From Ashinkailepas kermadecensis (lineage: Eukaryota > Arthropoda > Thecostraca > Neolepadidae): a DNA stretch of 64,000 nucleotides. This document shows, in pieces, positions 44,695 to 57,000 of this stretch. Under the pieces are notes generated by a model. It saw only the letters and a program-made list of their open reading frames with translations, had not been told where the DNA came from and made no database searches. How positions within the stretch are numbered: position 1 is the stretch's first letter; each line of letters opens with the position of its first letter. Made by a program: the position numbers and the translations under genes. Where the stretch lies: the NCBI GenBank assembly GCA_034440615.1, contig JAOTOM010005051.1:695001-759000 (forward strand), written 5' to 3'.

Positions 44695-46690
44695 CCGGCA
44701 GTCCCGCCGGTCCCGCCGTCCCGCCAGTGCCGCCAGTGTCTGCCCGCACCAGTGCCGCCAGTCCCGCCGGTTCTGCCGTCCCGCCAGTGCCGCCAGTGTC
44801 TGCCCGCACCAGTCCCGCCAGTCCCGCCGGTCCCGCCGTCCCGCCAGTACCGCCAGTGTCTGCCCGCACCAGTGCCGCCAGTCCCGCCGGTCCCGCCGTC
44901 CCGCCAGTGCCGCCAGTGTCTGCCCGCACCAGTCCCGCCAGTCCCGCCAGTACCGCCAGTGTCTGCCCGCACCAGTGCCGCCAGTCCCGCCGGTCCCGCC
45001 GTCCCGCCAGTGCCGCCAGTGTCTGCCCGCACCAGTCCCGCTAGTGCCGCCGGTCCCGCCGTCCCGCCAGTCCCGCCAGTACCGCCAGTGTCTGCCCGCA
45101 CCAGTCCCGCTAGTGCCGCCGGTCCCGCCGTCCCGCCAGTCCCGCCAGTGCCGCCAGTGTCAGCCCGCACCAGTCCCGCCAGTCCCGCCGGTCCCGCCGT
45201 CCCGCCAGTACCGCCAGTGTCTGCCCGCACCAGTCCCGCCAGTCCCGCCGGTCCCGCCGTCCCGCCAGTACCGCCAGTGTCTGCCCGCACCAGTCCCGCC
45301 AGTCCCGCCGGTCCCGCCGTCCCGCCAGTCCCGCCAGTGTCTGCCCTCACCAGTCCCGCCAGTCCCGCCAGTACCGCCAGTGTCTGCCCGCACCAGTCCC
45401 GCCGGTCCCGCCGCTCCGCCAGTCCCGCCAGTGCCGCCAGTGTCAGCCCGCACCAGTCCCGCTAGTGCCGCCGGTCCCGCCGTCCCGCCAGTCCCGCCAG
45501 TGCCGCCAGTGTCAGCCCGCACCAGTCCCGCCAGTCCCGCCGCTCCGCCAGTCCCGCCAGTACCGCCAGTGTCTGCCCGCACCAGTCCCGCCAGTACCGC
45601 CAGTGTCTGCCCGCACCAGTCCCGCCGGTCCCGCCGCTCCGCCAGTCCCGCCAGTGCCGCCAGTGTCAGCCCGCACCAGTCCCGCTAGTGCCGCCGGTCC
45701 CGCCGTCCCGCCAGTCCCGCCAGTGCCGCCAGTGTCAGCCCGCACCAGTCCCGCCAGTCCCGCCGGTCCCGCCGTCCCGCCAGTACCGCCAGTGTCTGTC
45801 CGCGCCAGTCCCGCCAGTGCCGCCGGTCCCGCCGTCCCGCCAGTCCCGCCAGTGCCGCCAGTGTCTGCCCGCACCAGTCCCGCCAGTCCCGCCGGTCCCG
45901 CCGTCCCGCCAGTACCGCCAGTGTCTGTCCGCGCCAGTCCCGCCGGTCCCGCCGGTCCCGCCGCTCCGCCAGTCCCGCCAGTGCCGCCAGTGTCTGCCCG
46001 CACCAGTCCCGCCAGTCCCGCCGTCCCGCCAGTCCCGCCAGTCCCGCCAGTGTCTGCCCGCACCAGTCCCGCCAGTCCCGCCAGTCCCGCCGGTCCCGCC
46101 GCTCCGCCAGTCCCGCCAGTCCCGCCAGTCCCGCCAGTCCCGCCGTCCCGCCAGTCCCGCCAGTGCCGCCAGTGTCTGCCCGCACCAGTCCCGCCAGTCC
46201 CGCCGGTCCCGCCGTCCCGCCAGTACCGCCAGTGTCTGCCCGCACCAGTCCCGCCAGTCCCGCCGTCCCGCCAGTCCCGCCAGTCCCGCCAGTGTCTGCC
46301 CGCACCAGTCCCGCCAGTGCCGCCGGTCCCGCCAGTCCCGCCGCTCCGCCAGTCCCGCCAGTCCCGCCAGTGTCTGCCCGCACCAGTCCCGCCAGTGCCG
46401 CCGGTCCCGCCGCTCCGCCAGTCCCGCCAGTCCCGCCAGTGTCTGCCCGCACCAGTCCCGCCAGTGCCGCCGGTCCCGCCGTCCCGCCAGTCCCGCCAGT
46501 ACCGCCAGTGTCTGTCCGCGCCAGTCCCGCCGGTCCCGCCGGTCCCGCCGCTCCGCCAGTCCCGCCAGTACCGCCAGTGTCTGCCCGCACCAGTCCCGCC
46601 AGTCCCGCCGTCCCGCCAGTCCCGCCAGTCCCGCCAGTGTCTGCCCGCACCAGTCCCGCCAGTGCCGCCGGTCCCGCCGTCCCGCCAGCG
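44695..46690. repeat. GC-rich higher-order minisatellite: ~60-bp units built of 9-bp CAGTCCCGC words
   Basis: About 33 higher-order units. Each consists of several 9-bp (or 8-bp CGTCCCGC) sub-units and a closing CAGTGTCTGCCCGCAC of 16 bp. The first 250 bp are nearly perfect 60-mers; later units vary in number of 9-bp sub-units, so lengths range from about 40 to 90 bp. Frames of 120-420 codons on both strands, some collagen-like with Gly-Gly-Thr or Pro-Pro-Val periods, are repeat artefacts. Confidence 0.97.
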
Positions 46691-47499
46691 CCGGCCCGTG
46701 TCGCGGGCACATCCGCATCGCTCGTAACAGTGCCTAATGCCGCGCGCCCGGCTAACCCGCAGTTAAGCGGCGCCCATTACTTATGCCACCGACTTAAGTC
46801 GTCCGGCTAAGTGCGGGATAACGTCCCACTTACTCTGGCATGTGCGGCACGAGCGAAGAGCCACGCTCAATCACCGGAAAATGGCCGGTGCCGTGTGACG
46901 TCATGACCAGGTCGGTGGACTAATTCGATCAGGCGAGCGTTCCGAGCACGGCGTGACGGGATATTAGACATTCATAACACAGTGTCCGTCGGGGAGAGCG
47001 CGTTCGACGGCCGACAGCAGCGTCACTCGCCCGCCACCGCTCGCAGGTCAGTCTGTCTGGTCAGATCGATCACGGCAACCGCCGTCTGGCCATCAATCAT
47101 GTCCCGGTGTGGGCACAAGTGGCGTCGTCCAGAGCCAGTGTCAGGACGGCGCTGCCTCACTCGGATATTTGGATATCAGCCAGGAACGATGTTGTCTAGA
47201 TTATCGTTCGCGGACGGCATTGTCTACAGTATTGGTCGGAACGATTTCTGCCGAGTCATGTTCAGAGATGACTGTTTCATGTACCGGTTGAGATGATATT
47301 GTCCCAAGCCAGACACGATATTTCCCCGTGTATCGAGCGCGTGGAGATATTACCCCACATATCTACTGAAGCGTTTCGCACCATCTCCTGCCGGATACAG
47401 CTTCACTTACTAGCCAGGCAACCGCCTTCGTGAAGGATGACTTTTCCGCCAGCTCATAGCATAGCAATAGTCAGAATAAGGCTGTCTGCCATCAGCGAG
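46691..47499. other. Spacer
   Basis: CpG-rich to about 47,160, then ordinary. A 104-codon plus-strand frame at 46982-47296 has no recognised domain. Confidence 0.45.
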
Positions 47500-47815
47500 T
47501 AGGGGTCTCTCCTCAGCTGGTGGTGGGCCTTCAGCGAGTAGGGGTCTCGCCTCAGCTGGTGGTGGGCCTTCAGCGGAGGGTCTCCCTGGGGCAGCGAGTA
47601 GGGGTCTCGCCTCAGCTGGTGGTGGGCGCGAGTGGGGTCTCTCCTCAGCTGGTGGTGGGCCTTCAGCGAGTAGGGGTCTCTCCTCAGCTGGTGGTGGGCC
47701 TTCAGCGAGTAGGGGTCTCGCCTCAGCTGGTGGTGGGCCTTCAGCGAGTAGGGGTCTCGCCTCAGCTGGTGGTGGGCCTTCAGCGAGTAGGGGTCTCTCC
47801 TCAGCTGGTGGTGGT
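47500..47815. repeat. 39-bp tandem repeat, about 8 copies
   Basis: Units contain TCTCNCCTCAGCTGGTGGTG, GGCCTTCAGCGA and GTAGGGG; the fifth base of the first word alternates G or T. Two units are truncated or rearranged near 47577-47650. The unit is 13 codons. A minus-strand frame of 166 codons (47410-47910) reads through with a 13-residue Pro/Ala/Glu period and non-repeat flanks of about 45 and 30 residues. Coding cannot be excluded, but the variants change amino acids freely and no partner exon is visible. Confidence 0.93.
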
Positions 47816-48237
47816 GTGCGCAGGGTAACTCGCCGGATACGTGTTGCTCCAGTGCAGCAAATTCTGCAACCTGGTAGGTTCTTATTGGAGCGCCTCGAAC
47901 TTTCCATCAAGACGGCAATTCAAATTCCTGCAGCACGTGAAGTGCTAGGGTGGCGGCGGTGTGCGTTACGGGTGCAGAATATTTGATACATGACCCTGGT
48001 ATCTTGTAAGAAAAGGTGAAATGTCGCTGGACTTACCGATAAATGAGTTACTGAAAGGCTATCATTTGACTTTTCCGGACACCATTGATTGCGTGCAACC
48101 CGTCATAGTCTCTTAGCTGATGTCCTGGGACAAAATGGTTTCGATGTCCTCACCCTCGCCCACGACCGAATAATAAGTCGAGGCTTAGTCCATCGCTAAT
48201 TTTGTGAAAATAAAAGATATGTTGGCATGGGTGTGAC
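47816..48237. other. Spacer
   Basis: No feature recognised. Confidence 0.45.
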
Positions 48238-48546
48238 AAAAATAGGATTCCGTCACACCACAAATAGGATCCGTCACACCAGAAATATGATCCAATCATA
48301 CTACAAACATGATCTCGCCACACCACAAATAGGATCCCATCACACCACAAATAGGATCCCATCACACACAAATAGGTCCCATCACACCACAAATAGGATC
48401 CCATCACCACAAAAAGGATCCCATCACACCACAAATAGGTTCCTCACACCACAAATAGGACCCCACACACAAAAAGGCCACAAAAAAAAACACAAAAAAA
48501 AAAAAAAAAAACAAAAAAAAAAAAAAACAAAAAAAAAAAAAAAAAA

Positions 48547-48596
<50 letters not shown>

Positions 48597-49075
48597 TCCC
48601 ATCACACCACAAATAGGTCCCGTCACACCACAAATAGGATCCCATCACACCACAAATAGGTCCCATCAACCACAAATAGGATCCCATCACACACAAATAG
48701 GATCCCATCACACCACAAATAGGTCCCATAAAAAAAGTCCGTCACACCACAAATAGGTTCCCGTCACACCACAAATAGGTTTCCGTCACACCACAAATAG
48801 GATTCCGTCACACCACAAATAGGATCCCATCACACCACAAATAGGATCCCATCACACCACAAATAGGTTTCCGTCACACCACAAATAGGTTTCCGTCACA
48901 CCACAAATAGGTTTCCGTCACACCGCTAATAGGTTTTGTCACACCACAAGTGGGATCGGATAAGCTCAAATAGGTTTCCGTACACCACAAATATCCCATA
49001 CAAATAGGATCCCATCACACCACAAATAGGTTTCCGTCACCCCACAAAAAAGTTCCCCTCACACCACAAAAAGTT
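48238..49075. repeat. 22-bp tandem repeat (CACCACAAATAGGATCCCAT), interrupted by a long poly(A)
   Basis: About 30 units with variants GGATCCCATCA, GGTTTCCGTCA, GGTCCCATCA and one-base deletions, unusually many for the array's similarity. An A-rich tract with scattered single C residues (48480-48594) sits inside, and the repeat resumes in the same motif afterwards. The frequent single-base gaps in A and C runs look partly like sequencing noise. Confidence 0.93.
48480..48594. repeat. ~115-bp A-homopolymer with sparse C interruptions
   Basis: Runs of 9 to over 50 A separated by single C. It may be an expansion of the ACAAA portion of the surrounding unit, a retroposon tail, or an assembly artefact. 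Confidence 0.9.
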
Positions 49076-50384
49076 TCCCCACACCCCCCAATTTTTTTTT
49101 TGTGGGAAAAAAACTATTTCTTTTAATTTACTCATGCTTCTGACCGGATCCGAGACAAGGTTATTTTTACATAGAGGTGTGGTATTGCAACTATTTATGT
49201 ACATAATTTTAAAACATTTGTTTCATTCTGACCCGTCATGTCATATAATTTGTGGTAAAAAAGTAGACAAAATAGAAAGGCCCAACCAACCACAACGGAG
49301 CCTCACAAGCCATACCGCTGTGGATTACTCAAAACCTACGAATGTTGAATTGTATGGTGAGCTTACTGGGGTGATTTGTTCTGTCCATTGGCATCCTGAC
49401 AAATCTTGGTGCATTTGGCCAATAATTCACAGTACTTGGCCTTACCAGGCTTATGTCGCTAAACATTAAACCATATATAGCTTATGCCGAGTTAATGTTC
49501 CTGCCCGAAGCTCAATGGGAAAGGTGTTACCATGGCCAGTGCTGGAGGACGTTATTTCTAGACAAAATGGTGCATGTACCTCTACATCACTTCTTCGGGA
49601 TGTTTATCAATGTTGCTCCCCCTCCCTCAACGCTCACCATATCATGGCTGGCAGCATGACATTGCTTCCCTGTAATCATGGGTTGTGGTGCTATTCTTGT
49701 CCGGGCATTCACTGTTGCATAAGCTTGGCAAGTGTCTTGGAGTTCATGTATGGAGTCCCTTAGGCTGGAGGGAACGAGCCTATGTCGCTAAAATCAGCTA
49801 TGACGTTGACGGAAGTCGAAGAAGGAGGAGAGGAAGTCGTAGGGACTATATTGCACACACAAATGAAGAAGAAAGCGAGAACAATAGCATCTAGCACTAC
49901 ATTTTCATGGTGTCAATGTCCAAACGGAATGTGGTAAAATTTGGATAACTATCGTGGCTTAATGGAACCGTATGCCGTGCAAGGCGATTCAGGAAATCAA
50001 ATCTCCGTTCGGAGTCAATGCGAAATTTCACTAGGTGCTGGAATCAAAGTAAATTTTGAACTTCCAAGTGACTGGATTCTGATCAATGCACAGTGAAACC
50101 TGAAAAATTACATGTTTTTTGTCATAAATGAAAGGCTTTTGTTTGTTTGCTTTTTTTAGTTCAATTAAAGTTTCTGAGCTATATGTGGCCAGGATATGCT
50201 TGAGATATTCATATGTGTCTTTGATAAGCTGTTGTGTTCAAAAATTGGCCGGGGAAAAACCTTCGAATTTGGTATGGTCGTAGCTTCAAATTGTTGCATG
50301 TGTATCACAGTAACCTGTATTCTCCAAATATCGAAGGACCTTTTATCAGAGGTCAGTAATGGATTATCTACATGTGCTGAAATG
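49076..50384. other. Spacer with several mid-sized plus-strand frames
   Basis: Frames at 49134-49469 (111 codons), 49515-49763 and 49685-49894 overlap in different phases; the last ends in an Arg-rich and Glu/Ser/Asn tail. I recognise no family and see no splice pattern joining them, so no gene is called. Confidence 0.4.
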
Positions 50385-51148
50385 TCAGTGACCTGTATGG
50401 GATCATGGGCATCCTGTCCTTGTCAGTGGTCTGCCAGTGACCTGTATGGGATCATGGGCATCCTGTCCTTGTCAGTGGTCTGCCAGTGACCTGCATGGGA
50501 TGACTGTCCGTGTCAGTGGTCTGCCAGTGACCTGTATGGGATCATGGGCATCCTGTCCTTGTCAGTGGTCTGTCAGTGACCTGTATGGGATCATGGGCAT
50601 GCTGTCCTTGTCAGTGGTCTGCCAGTGACCTGTATGGGATCATGGGCATCCTGTCCGTGTCAGTGGTCTGCCAGTGACCTGCATGGGATCATGGGCATGC
50701 TGTCCTTGTCAGTGGTCGCCAGTGACCTGCATGGGATCATGGGCATGCTGTCCGTGTCAGTGGTCTGCCAGTGACCTGTATGGGATCATGGGCATCCTGT
50801 CCTTGTCAGTGGTCTGTCAGTGACCTGTATGGGATCATGGGCATGCTGTCCTTGTCAGTGGTCTGCCAGTGACCTGCATGGGATCATGGGCATGCTGTCC
50901 GTGTCAGTGGTCTGCCAGTGACCTGTATGGGATCATGGGCATGCTGTCCTTGTCAGTGGTCTGCCAGTGACCTGCATGGGATCATAGGCATGCTGCCCGT
51001 GCCAGTAACCTGTATGAGATAATGGGTATGTTGCCCGTGTCAGTGGTCTGCCAGCAACCTGCATGGGAGCATGGGTATGCTGCCAGTGTTAGTGACATGT
51101 ATGAGATCATGGGTATGCTGCCCGTGTTAGTGACCTGTACTGTGAGGA
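50385..51148. repeat. 49-bp tandem repeat, about 15 copies
   Basis: Unit words: CAGTGACCTGYATGGGATCA, TGGGCATSCTGTC and CKTGTCAGTGGTCTGC. One unit near 50490-50515 is shortened by about 16 bp. The last three units diverge (ATGAGATAATGGGTATGYTG), giving a decayed right edge. TGACCT occurs in nearly every unit. Confidence 0.95.
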
Positions 51149-51732
51149 AGATCTGGCATATTTTGTAAGCAAGTTCAGGCAAAACAAGGAGCTTTGTAAA
51201 CGTGCAGAGAATACTTTACTGGCATCGGGTTGATAAATTTCCCTTGAGCTTTGGCTTTACAACCATTTAGGCACTCAACCTGTGGTATGTTTGAGGACGT
51301 TTGTGGAAGGTCCGGTAAAATATGAAGTTCTGCTGTGGTCCTCGGTCGCGAAGATATTCTATGCGACGTCTGGGATATACCAACCACTTCCAGCTGTTCG
51401 ATATGCGTCATTGCTTGCTGGATTGTGTGGACAGGATAGGAGGACAGGATGTGCTGGATAATTTGTAAATTGTGTGGACAGTGGAGCAATGTGTGGAGTG
51501 TGTGGACAGGGGTGGAATGTGTGGATTATGTGGACAGAGGTGGAACGAAGGTAAGTGCTCTAGAAGTACGGGGTGCAAGTAGAAAGAAAAAAACTAAATA
51601 TAGAGGCGCGTAGACATAAGTACTCACGGCTTTCTGGTGTTTCTCAGAAGGCGTTTAGGGAGGGATTTTGTGCTATGATGCCTTGCTTGTTCATGAATTT
51701 GGATAGTACAGATGACGGGCGGCGGCTACTTC
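51149..51732. other. Spacer with short GTGTGGA-rich stretch
   Basis: 51470-51545 holds an irregular repeat of GTGTGGACAG/GTGGAATGTGTGG words. No gene recognised. Confidence 0.5.
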
Positions 51733-52722
<990 letters not shown>

Positions 52723-52890
52723 GCTGGGAAAGGGATCACCAACAGGTCGTACCAGCTGGCAAAGGGATCAATAGATCGCATCAGTTGGCAAAGGAATCAT
52801 CAATAGGTCGCAATAACTGACAAAGGGGTCAACACTAGGTCGCATCAGTTAGCAAGGGGATCATCAACAGGTCACATCAGCTGGCAAAGA
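52723..52890. repeat. Degenerate ~35-40-bp tandem repeat, 4-5 copies
   Basis: Recurring words GGCAAAGGGATCA, CAATAGGTCGCA and CATCAGYTGGCAAAG, with indels between copies. Confidence 0.75.
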
Positions 52891-54213
52891 GTACACCGTA
52901 AGGATTACCTGTTGTGAGAGGTCAAACCGGTCTGGTTTACTCGTGAGAAGAGTAGTAGATGAGTGAGTTACCATCCCGACTGCCACATTTTGGTAGCTAA
53001 AAAATGACGGTGGGTCGTGTCCAAGATAGACGCGAGCTTACTGTACAGCAACAGGAAGATGATGTTTGACGTTTGTACAGGAACGATACCGTTCAGGAAG
53101 ACAATGTTGTCCCAGCATTGCACAGGACAATATCGTCCCGTGCATTGATACGAGACGATGCCCTTGGGCGGGGACATATCTTCCAGAGCGTTGGCTCGAA
53201 ACCGTACTGTCACGTGCGGCAATAAGACATGGCAATGCTGCATAATTTCGTCGCCGATCTCCAGCCCGTGATACATGTATGGAAATAGGCGGATCATTGC
53301 GATGCAGAAAACCGATTTCAGCATACACAGCCACCTTGGATAACTCCTTCTATTTTGCTATGTTATAAATCAGCACCATTATTCTGCGATTCGCACAGGA
53401 TTACCCCAAGCTGTATTTTCCGCTGAATCCGATGGAATTTTTGCTAAGAATGACTTCCAAGTCGCAATAGCGTGACGCGAATACTTCAGTGCTTTGCAAT
53501 TAAATACACCGATGATGTCATACTTTTGGTTTTAGGAACCGTTATCAAGAACTTGTTGTTTTAAGCTGTGGCAAAATTATATAAAATGTAAGTGAAAAAT
53601 AAACACAGGTTTGGAAAGGATTACCAGAATCCACTTCTTACTTTCAGGCTATCTTTTCACTTTTACTTTGATCTGGGTTCGCTCGTCGGAAAAGTAATGC
53701 CGTTTATTTTTCATCCGGTGAACTGTAAAGCTAGACATTAATTAATCATCCCAATGGGCTTGCAGTGGCCTCCGTGGCAATGCAGACCAACTCTACGGCT
53801 CTCCGCTCTGCTTCAAAGAAATTATTGTTGACAGTGACTGTGCCTGCCCAGCTATGCAGGTGCATTCACAATCGGACTGGACCTTCGTGGTATCAGACAT
53901 CATGTGACGAAGAGTCGCGTGTATGTTCTTACCTTGCGCTCTTCAGACCTCGGTCAGTTCACTTTGATGCATTGTTTTACGTGCACCACACGACATTCTG
54001 TAGTCCATCCACTGCATGTTTTTTTTCTCGATATTTCTTTTTCCTGACTTCGAATCCGATCAACCAGATACTACGGCGACAGAAACTACAAAGCTCACAG
54101 ATTCGGTAATAATTTGTTTCAATACGTTCGGTTATTAGGGCGGCGCGAATCAGCTTTAATGCATCACTCCTTTGTCCTTTGTGCTCATTAATAATGCTAT
54201 GTTTTCCTTTGCA
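52891..54213. other. Spacer
   Basis: Minus-strand frames at 52968-53334 and a plus-strand 114-codon frame at 53765-54109 carry no recognisable motif. Confidence 0.4.
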
Positions 54214-54421
54214 AGATCAACAGTTCTGCCAAGGGAATCTCAAGTTTTCTGAATACGGTAACTTCATAGTCGAGCTCATTCGGCTGAAGCTCCGGAAACC
54301 AAAGCGTATTGCTGTCAGGGAAATCCTGAGCACGACGACCAACCCTCTGCCTGTGGACGGAGTGATGAACCAGGTCGACCTTATGGGAAGGTACTTGACA
54401 TACAACGATGACGACTGTTGA
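54214..54421 (+). CDS. Candidate exon or retroelement fragment, unrecognised
   Basis: A frame open from 54179 to TGA 54419 becomes protein-like from about 54220: an amphipathic stretch FIVELIRLKLRKPKRIAVRE, then ILSTTTNPLPVDGVMNQVDL, then GRYLTYNDDD. A pyrimidine-rich TTTTCCTTTGCAAG immediately precedes it and could be a weak splice acceptor. The pattern of a helix followed by a hydrophobic strand ending in IL, then a loop with NP and Asn, loosely recalls the last part of SGNH-hydrolase-like domains, including those attached to some retrotransposons; this is speculation. The end is blurred by tandem copies of TTGACATACAACGATGA, so the true 3' boundary may lie before 54410. Confidence 0.3.
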
Positions 54422-54472
54422 CATACAACGATGACATAACGATTGACATACAACGATGATGACTGTCAACTA
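54404..54472. repeat. Short tandem repeat TTGACATACAACGATGA, 3 copies
   Basis: Copies begin near 54406, 54419 (partly merged) and 54443; unit length varies from about 17 to 24 bp by extra TGAC/TAACGA segments. Confidence 0.85.
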
Positions 54473-55230
54473 CTACTCCGCTAACATCTAAAGTACAAGA
54501 CCGTGCACCATGCTCGGGTTTTACTCGAACTAGACAAGGGTTTTCTCTCTATGGTTTTCTGTCTAGATTTCTATGGGATCAGCTGAACTGTGAAATTAAC
54601 TCAATCAGAAGGCTGAATTTCTCGTTGGTCGAACTTCTGATGGAACACAAGAAAACACATAGGGTTGATAATAGGCACCAGATAGAGGAAAATGGAAAGG
54701 TTATGACACATGGGACTCCGGTTACCTCAGTCAGGCTGTGACGCTGCGGTGTCTGGAGCTAAAATAGCTCAGGTGGTTGAAGTCCGGACAAGCAAGAACA
54801 GACACATACCGAAAGCATAGTTGCCAAGATGCCCTGTGGCACACGTGAAGATGTATATAACGGAGAAGCCTGTAAACCAGAGTCAAGGAACATAAGGTGG
54901 ATCTGCATGGCAGGATGTCTAATGTTAGGGATTCATGTCGACGCGGAAGGCCACCTGTCTAATGTAACCGTGACAGTCACCGTCCACAACAATGTCAGTA
55001 ACGCTGAGCGGGCAGCGCTGAAGCCGACCTACTTCGCTACCGAGGCAGCCACAAACATAATCGGGATTTTTTGGAACCTCTATCTTTACAGCTCAACTGA
55101 TGGACTCAAGTAGGAATAACATTCTGACGTGCAAAAGTTCATGACGTTCCGACGTACAAGCATAGGTGAAATAGTGTTTTAACCACAGTTGTAGTTTGCT
55201 CAACTTGAAATATGATTAGCTTTCGATATC
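54473..55230. other. Spacer
   Basis: A 94-codon plus-strand frame at 54829-55113 has no motif. Confidence 0.45.
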
Positions 55231-55817
55231 TCTCTCAATCTAGACTGATACGTTGTCAGCGGTTGTATCTCCCAATCTACAGCGATATGTCGTCAGGGGT
55301 TACCTCTCCCAATCTACACCGATACGTCGTCAGGGGTTACCTCTCCCAATCTACACCGGTACGTCGTCAGGGGCTACCTCTCCCAATCTACACCGATACG
55401 TCGTCAGGGGTTACCTCTCCCAATCTGCACCGATACGTCGTCAGGGGTTACCTCTCCCAATCTACACCGATACGTCGTCAGGGATTACCTCTCCCAATCT
55501 ACAGCGATATGTCGTCAGGGGTTACCTCTCCCAATCTACACCGATACGTCGTCCGGGGTTACCTCTCCCAATCTACACCGATACGTCGTCGGGGGCTACC
55601 TCTCCCAATCTACACCGATACGTCGTCAGGGGTTACCTCTCCCAATCTACAGCGATATGTCGTCAGGGGTTACCTCTCCCAATCTACACCGATACGTCGT
55701 CAGGGGTTACCTCTCCCAATCTACACCGATACGTCGTCAGGGGTTACCTCTCCCAATCTACAGCGATATGTCGTCAGGGGTTACCTCTCCCAATCTACAC
55801 CGATACGTCGTCAACGG
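55231..55817. repeat. 37-bp tandem repeat, about 16 copies
   Basis: Unit: TCTCCCAATCTACACCGATA followed by CGTCGTCAGGGGTTACC. A double variant (TACAGCGATATGTCG) marks four units near 55275, 55500, 55648 and 55759, spaced 6, 4 and 3 units. First unit at 55231 and the last are degenerate. Frames of 74-243 codons are artefacts. Confidence 0.97.
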
Positions 55818-56200
55818 TTTTATCCGCGAGGAATGCTTGCGGGCTTTCGGACGACGCTGCAAAAAGGCAATTTGTTCATGATCTGAAGATACAACTGGAA
55901 GTTTTCCTCAACTGCCCTTTATATGCTGTGAACTGTTTCCTTGGTGAAGACCATACACTATGCATGGTGATAATCTCCTTTTAACTTCAATTCTAAGTAA
56001 CAATTTTGCAGTTTATTGAGTAATTATCTCAATATACCACACCCGTCCTTATACCGAGTGAATTGGCAGTAACGCGTCACGCATAATGTTCCTAGTCCTC
56101 AATGCAAATACCGCGTGATGGCTAAGATAACACGTCACTGGAAAGGGGCAGCAAACCCCGAAAGCATCGCCTGATACAAAATGATGCATGACAAAAGTAA
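55818..56200. other. Spacer
   Basis: No feature recognised. Confidence 0.45.
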
Positions 56201-56370
56201 CACAGCACGATGTTCGACACGTGCCGATAACGTACATCAACTGGTTTGACCTTGCCGAGCACCGTAACCCCCCCCCCACACACAGCACGATGTTCGACAC
56301 GTGCCGATAACGTACATCAACTGGTTTGACCTTGCCGAGCACCGTAACCCCCCCCCCCCCCACACACACA
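56201..56370. repeat. Perfect 80-bp tandem duplication ending in a C-run
   Basis: CACAGCACGATGTTCGACAC begins at 56201 and again at 56281; copies are identical except for the C-homopolymer length (about 9 versus 13) before CACACA. Confidence 0.95.
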
Positions 56371-57000
56371 GCATGTATAATGTTCTCACTCATTCCCTGT
56401 AGATTGCATGGTGCGCAATAAGCGGCGGCCGGCGGAGGGGGGGGAAATTTCCTCCTGGTACACACAGTCCAGATTACTCGGTGTTTTCCGGGAATAGACG
56501 ATATGCGGGAACCCCGGCAAATCAGTTACGTTTCCTCTGGGCCTACCCCACAATTTCTGAAGAGTAGGAAAGGAAATAAAAATGTATCAATGTTACAGTT
56601 ACATACAGGCAGAGAGCCATACTGAACATTGATGGATCGAAAATTATTAGAAGTAACCAAATGTTCATACAATGAACTACTCCCAGAAATGTTTAAATTG
56701 AAGCATAAGTTGTATTAACATAATTGTTGTAGTATTGTGTTGTTAATTCTAGTATACAGATGAATACAATTACGTTAACAAGCCATGAATTAAAACGGAA
56801 TATATTGGGTCGGTCATATTAATGTGTGCATAATTGAAATGCGAACATGCTATCAGTTCTTAACGTGACCTGAATAAGAGAACTGATCGCAGCCCGGAGA
56901 TGGGGCTGGAGCCGGCTTCCTTGACAGCAACATCTTTGTCCGCGCGCTCCAAATAGCCGTGATCTGTGGATTAACCTTAATTTTGTTCCGCGTCTGCGGC
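56371..57000. other. AT-rich spacer
   Basis: No feature recognised. Confidence 0.45.

Noticed and set aside
44481..46810. Collagen-like Gly/Thr/Ala-rich and Pro/Val-rich frames
   Set aside because: Direct product of the GC-rich minisatellite; overlapping frames on both strands and no signal peptide or globular domain.
47410..47910. Protein with 13-residue Pro/Ala/Glu repeats
   Set aside because: The plus strand is open through the same repeat and variants alter residues freely; kept as a repeat only.
49134..49894. Possible multi-exon gene from adjacent plus-strand frames
   Set aside because: Frames overlap in different phases, no splice sites connect them, and no domain is recognisable.
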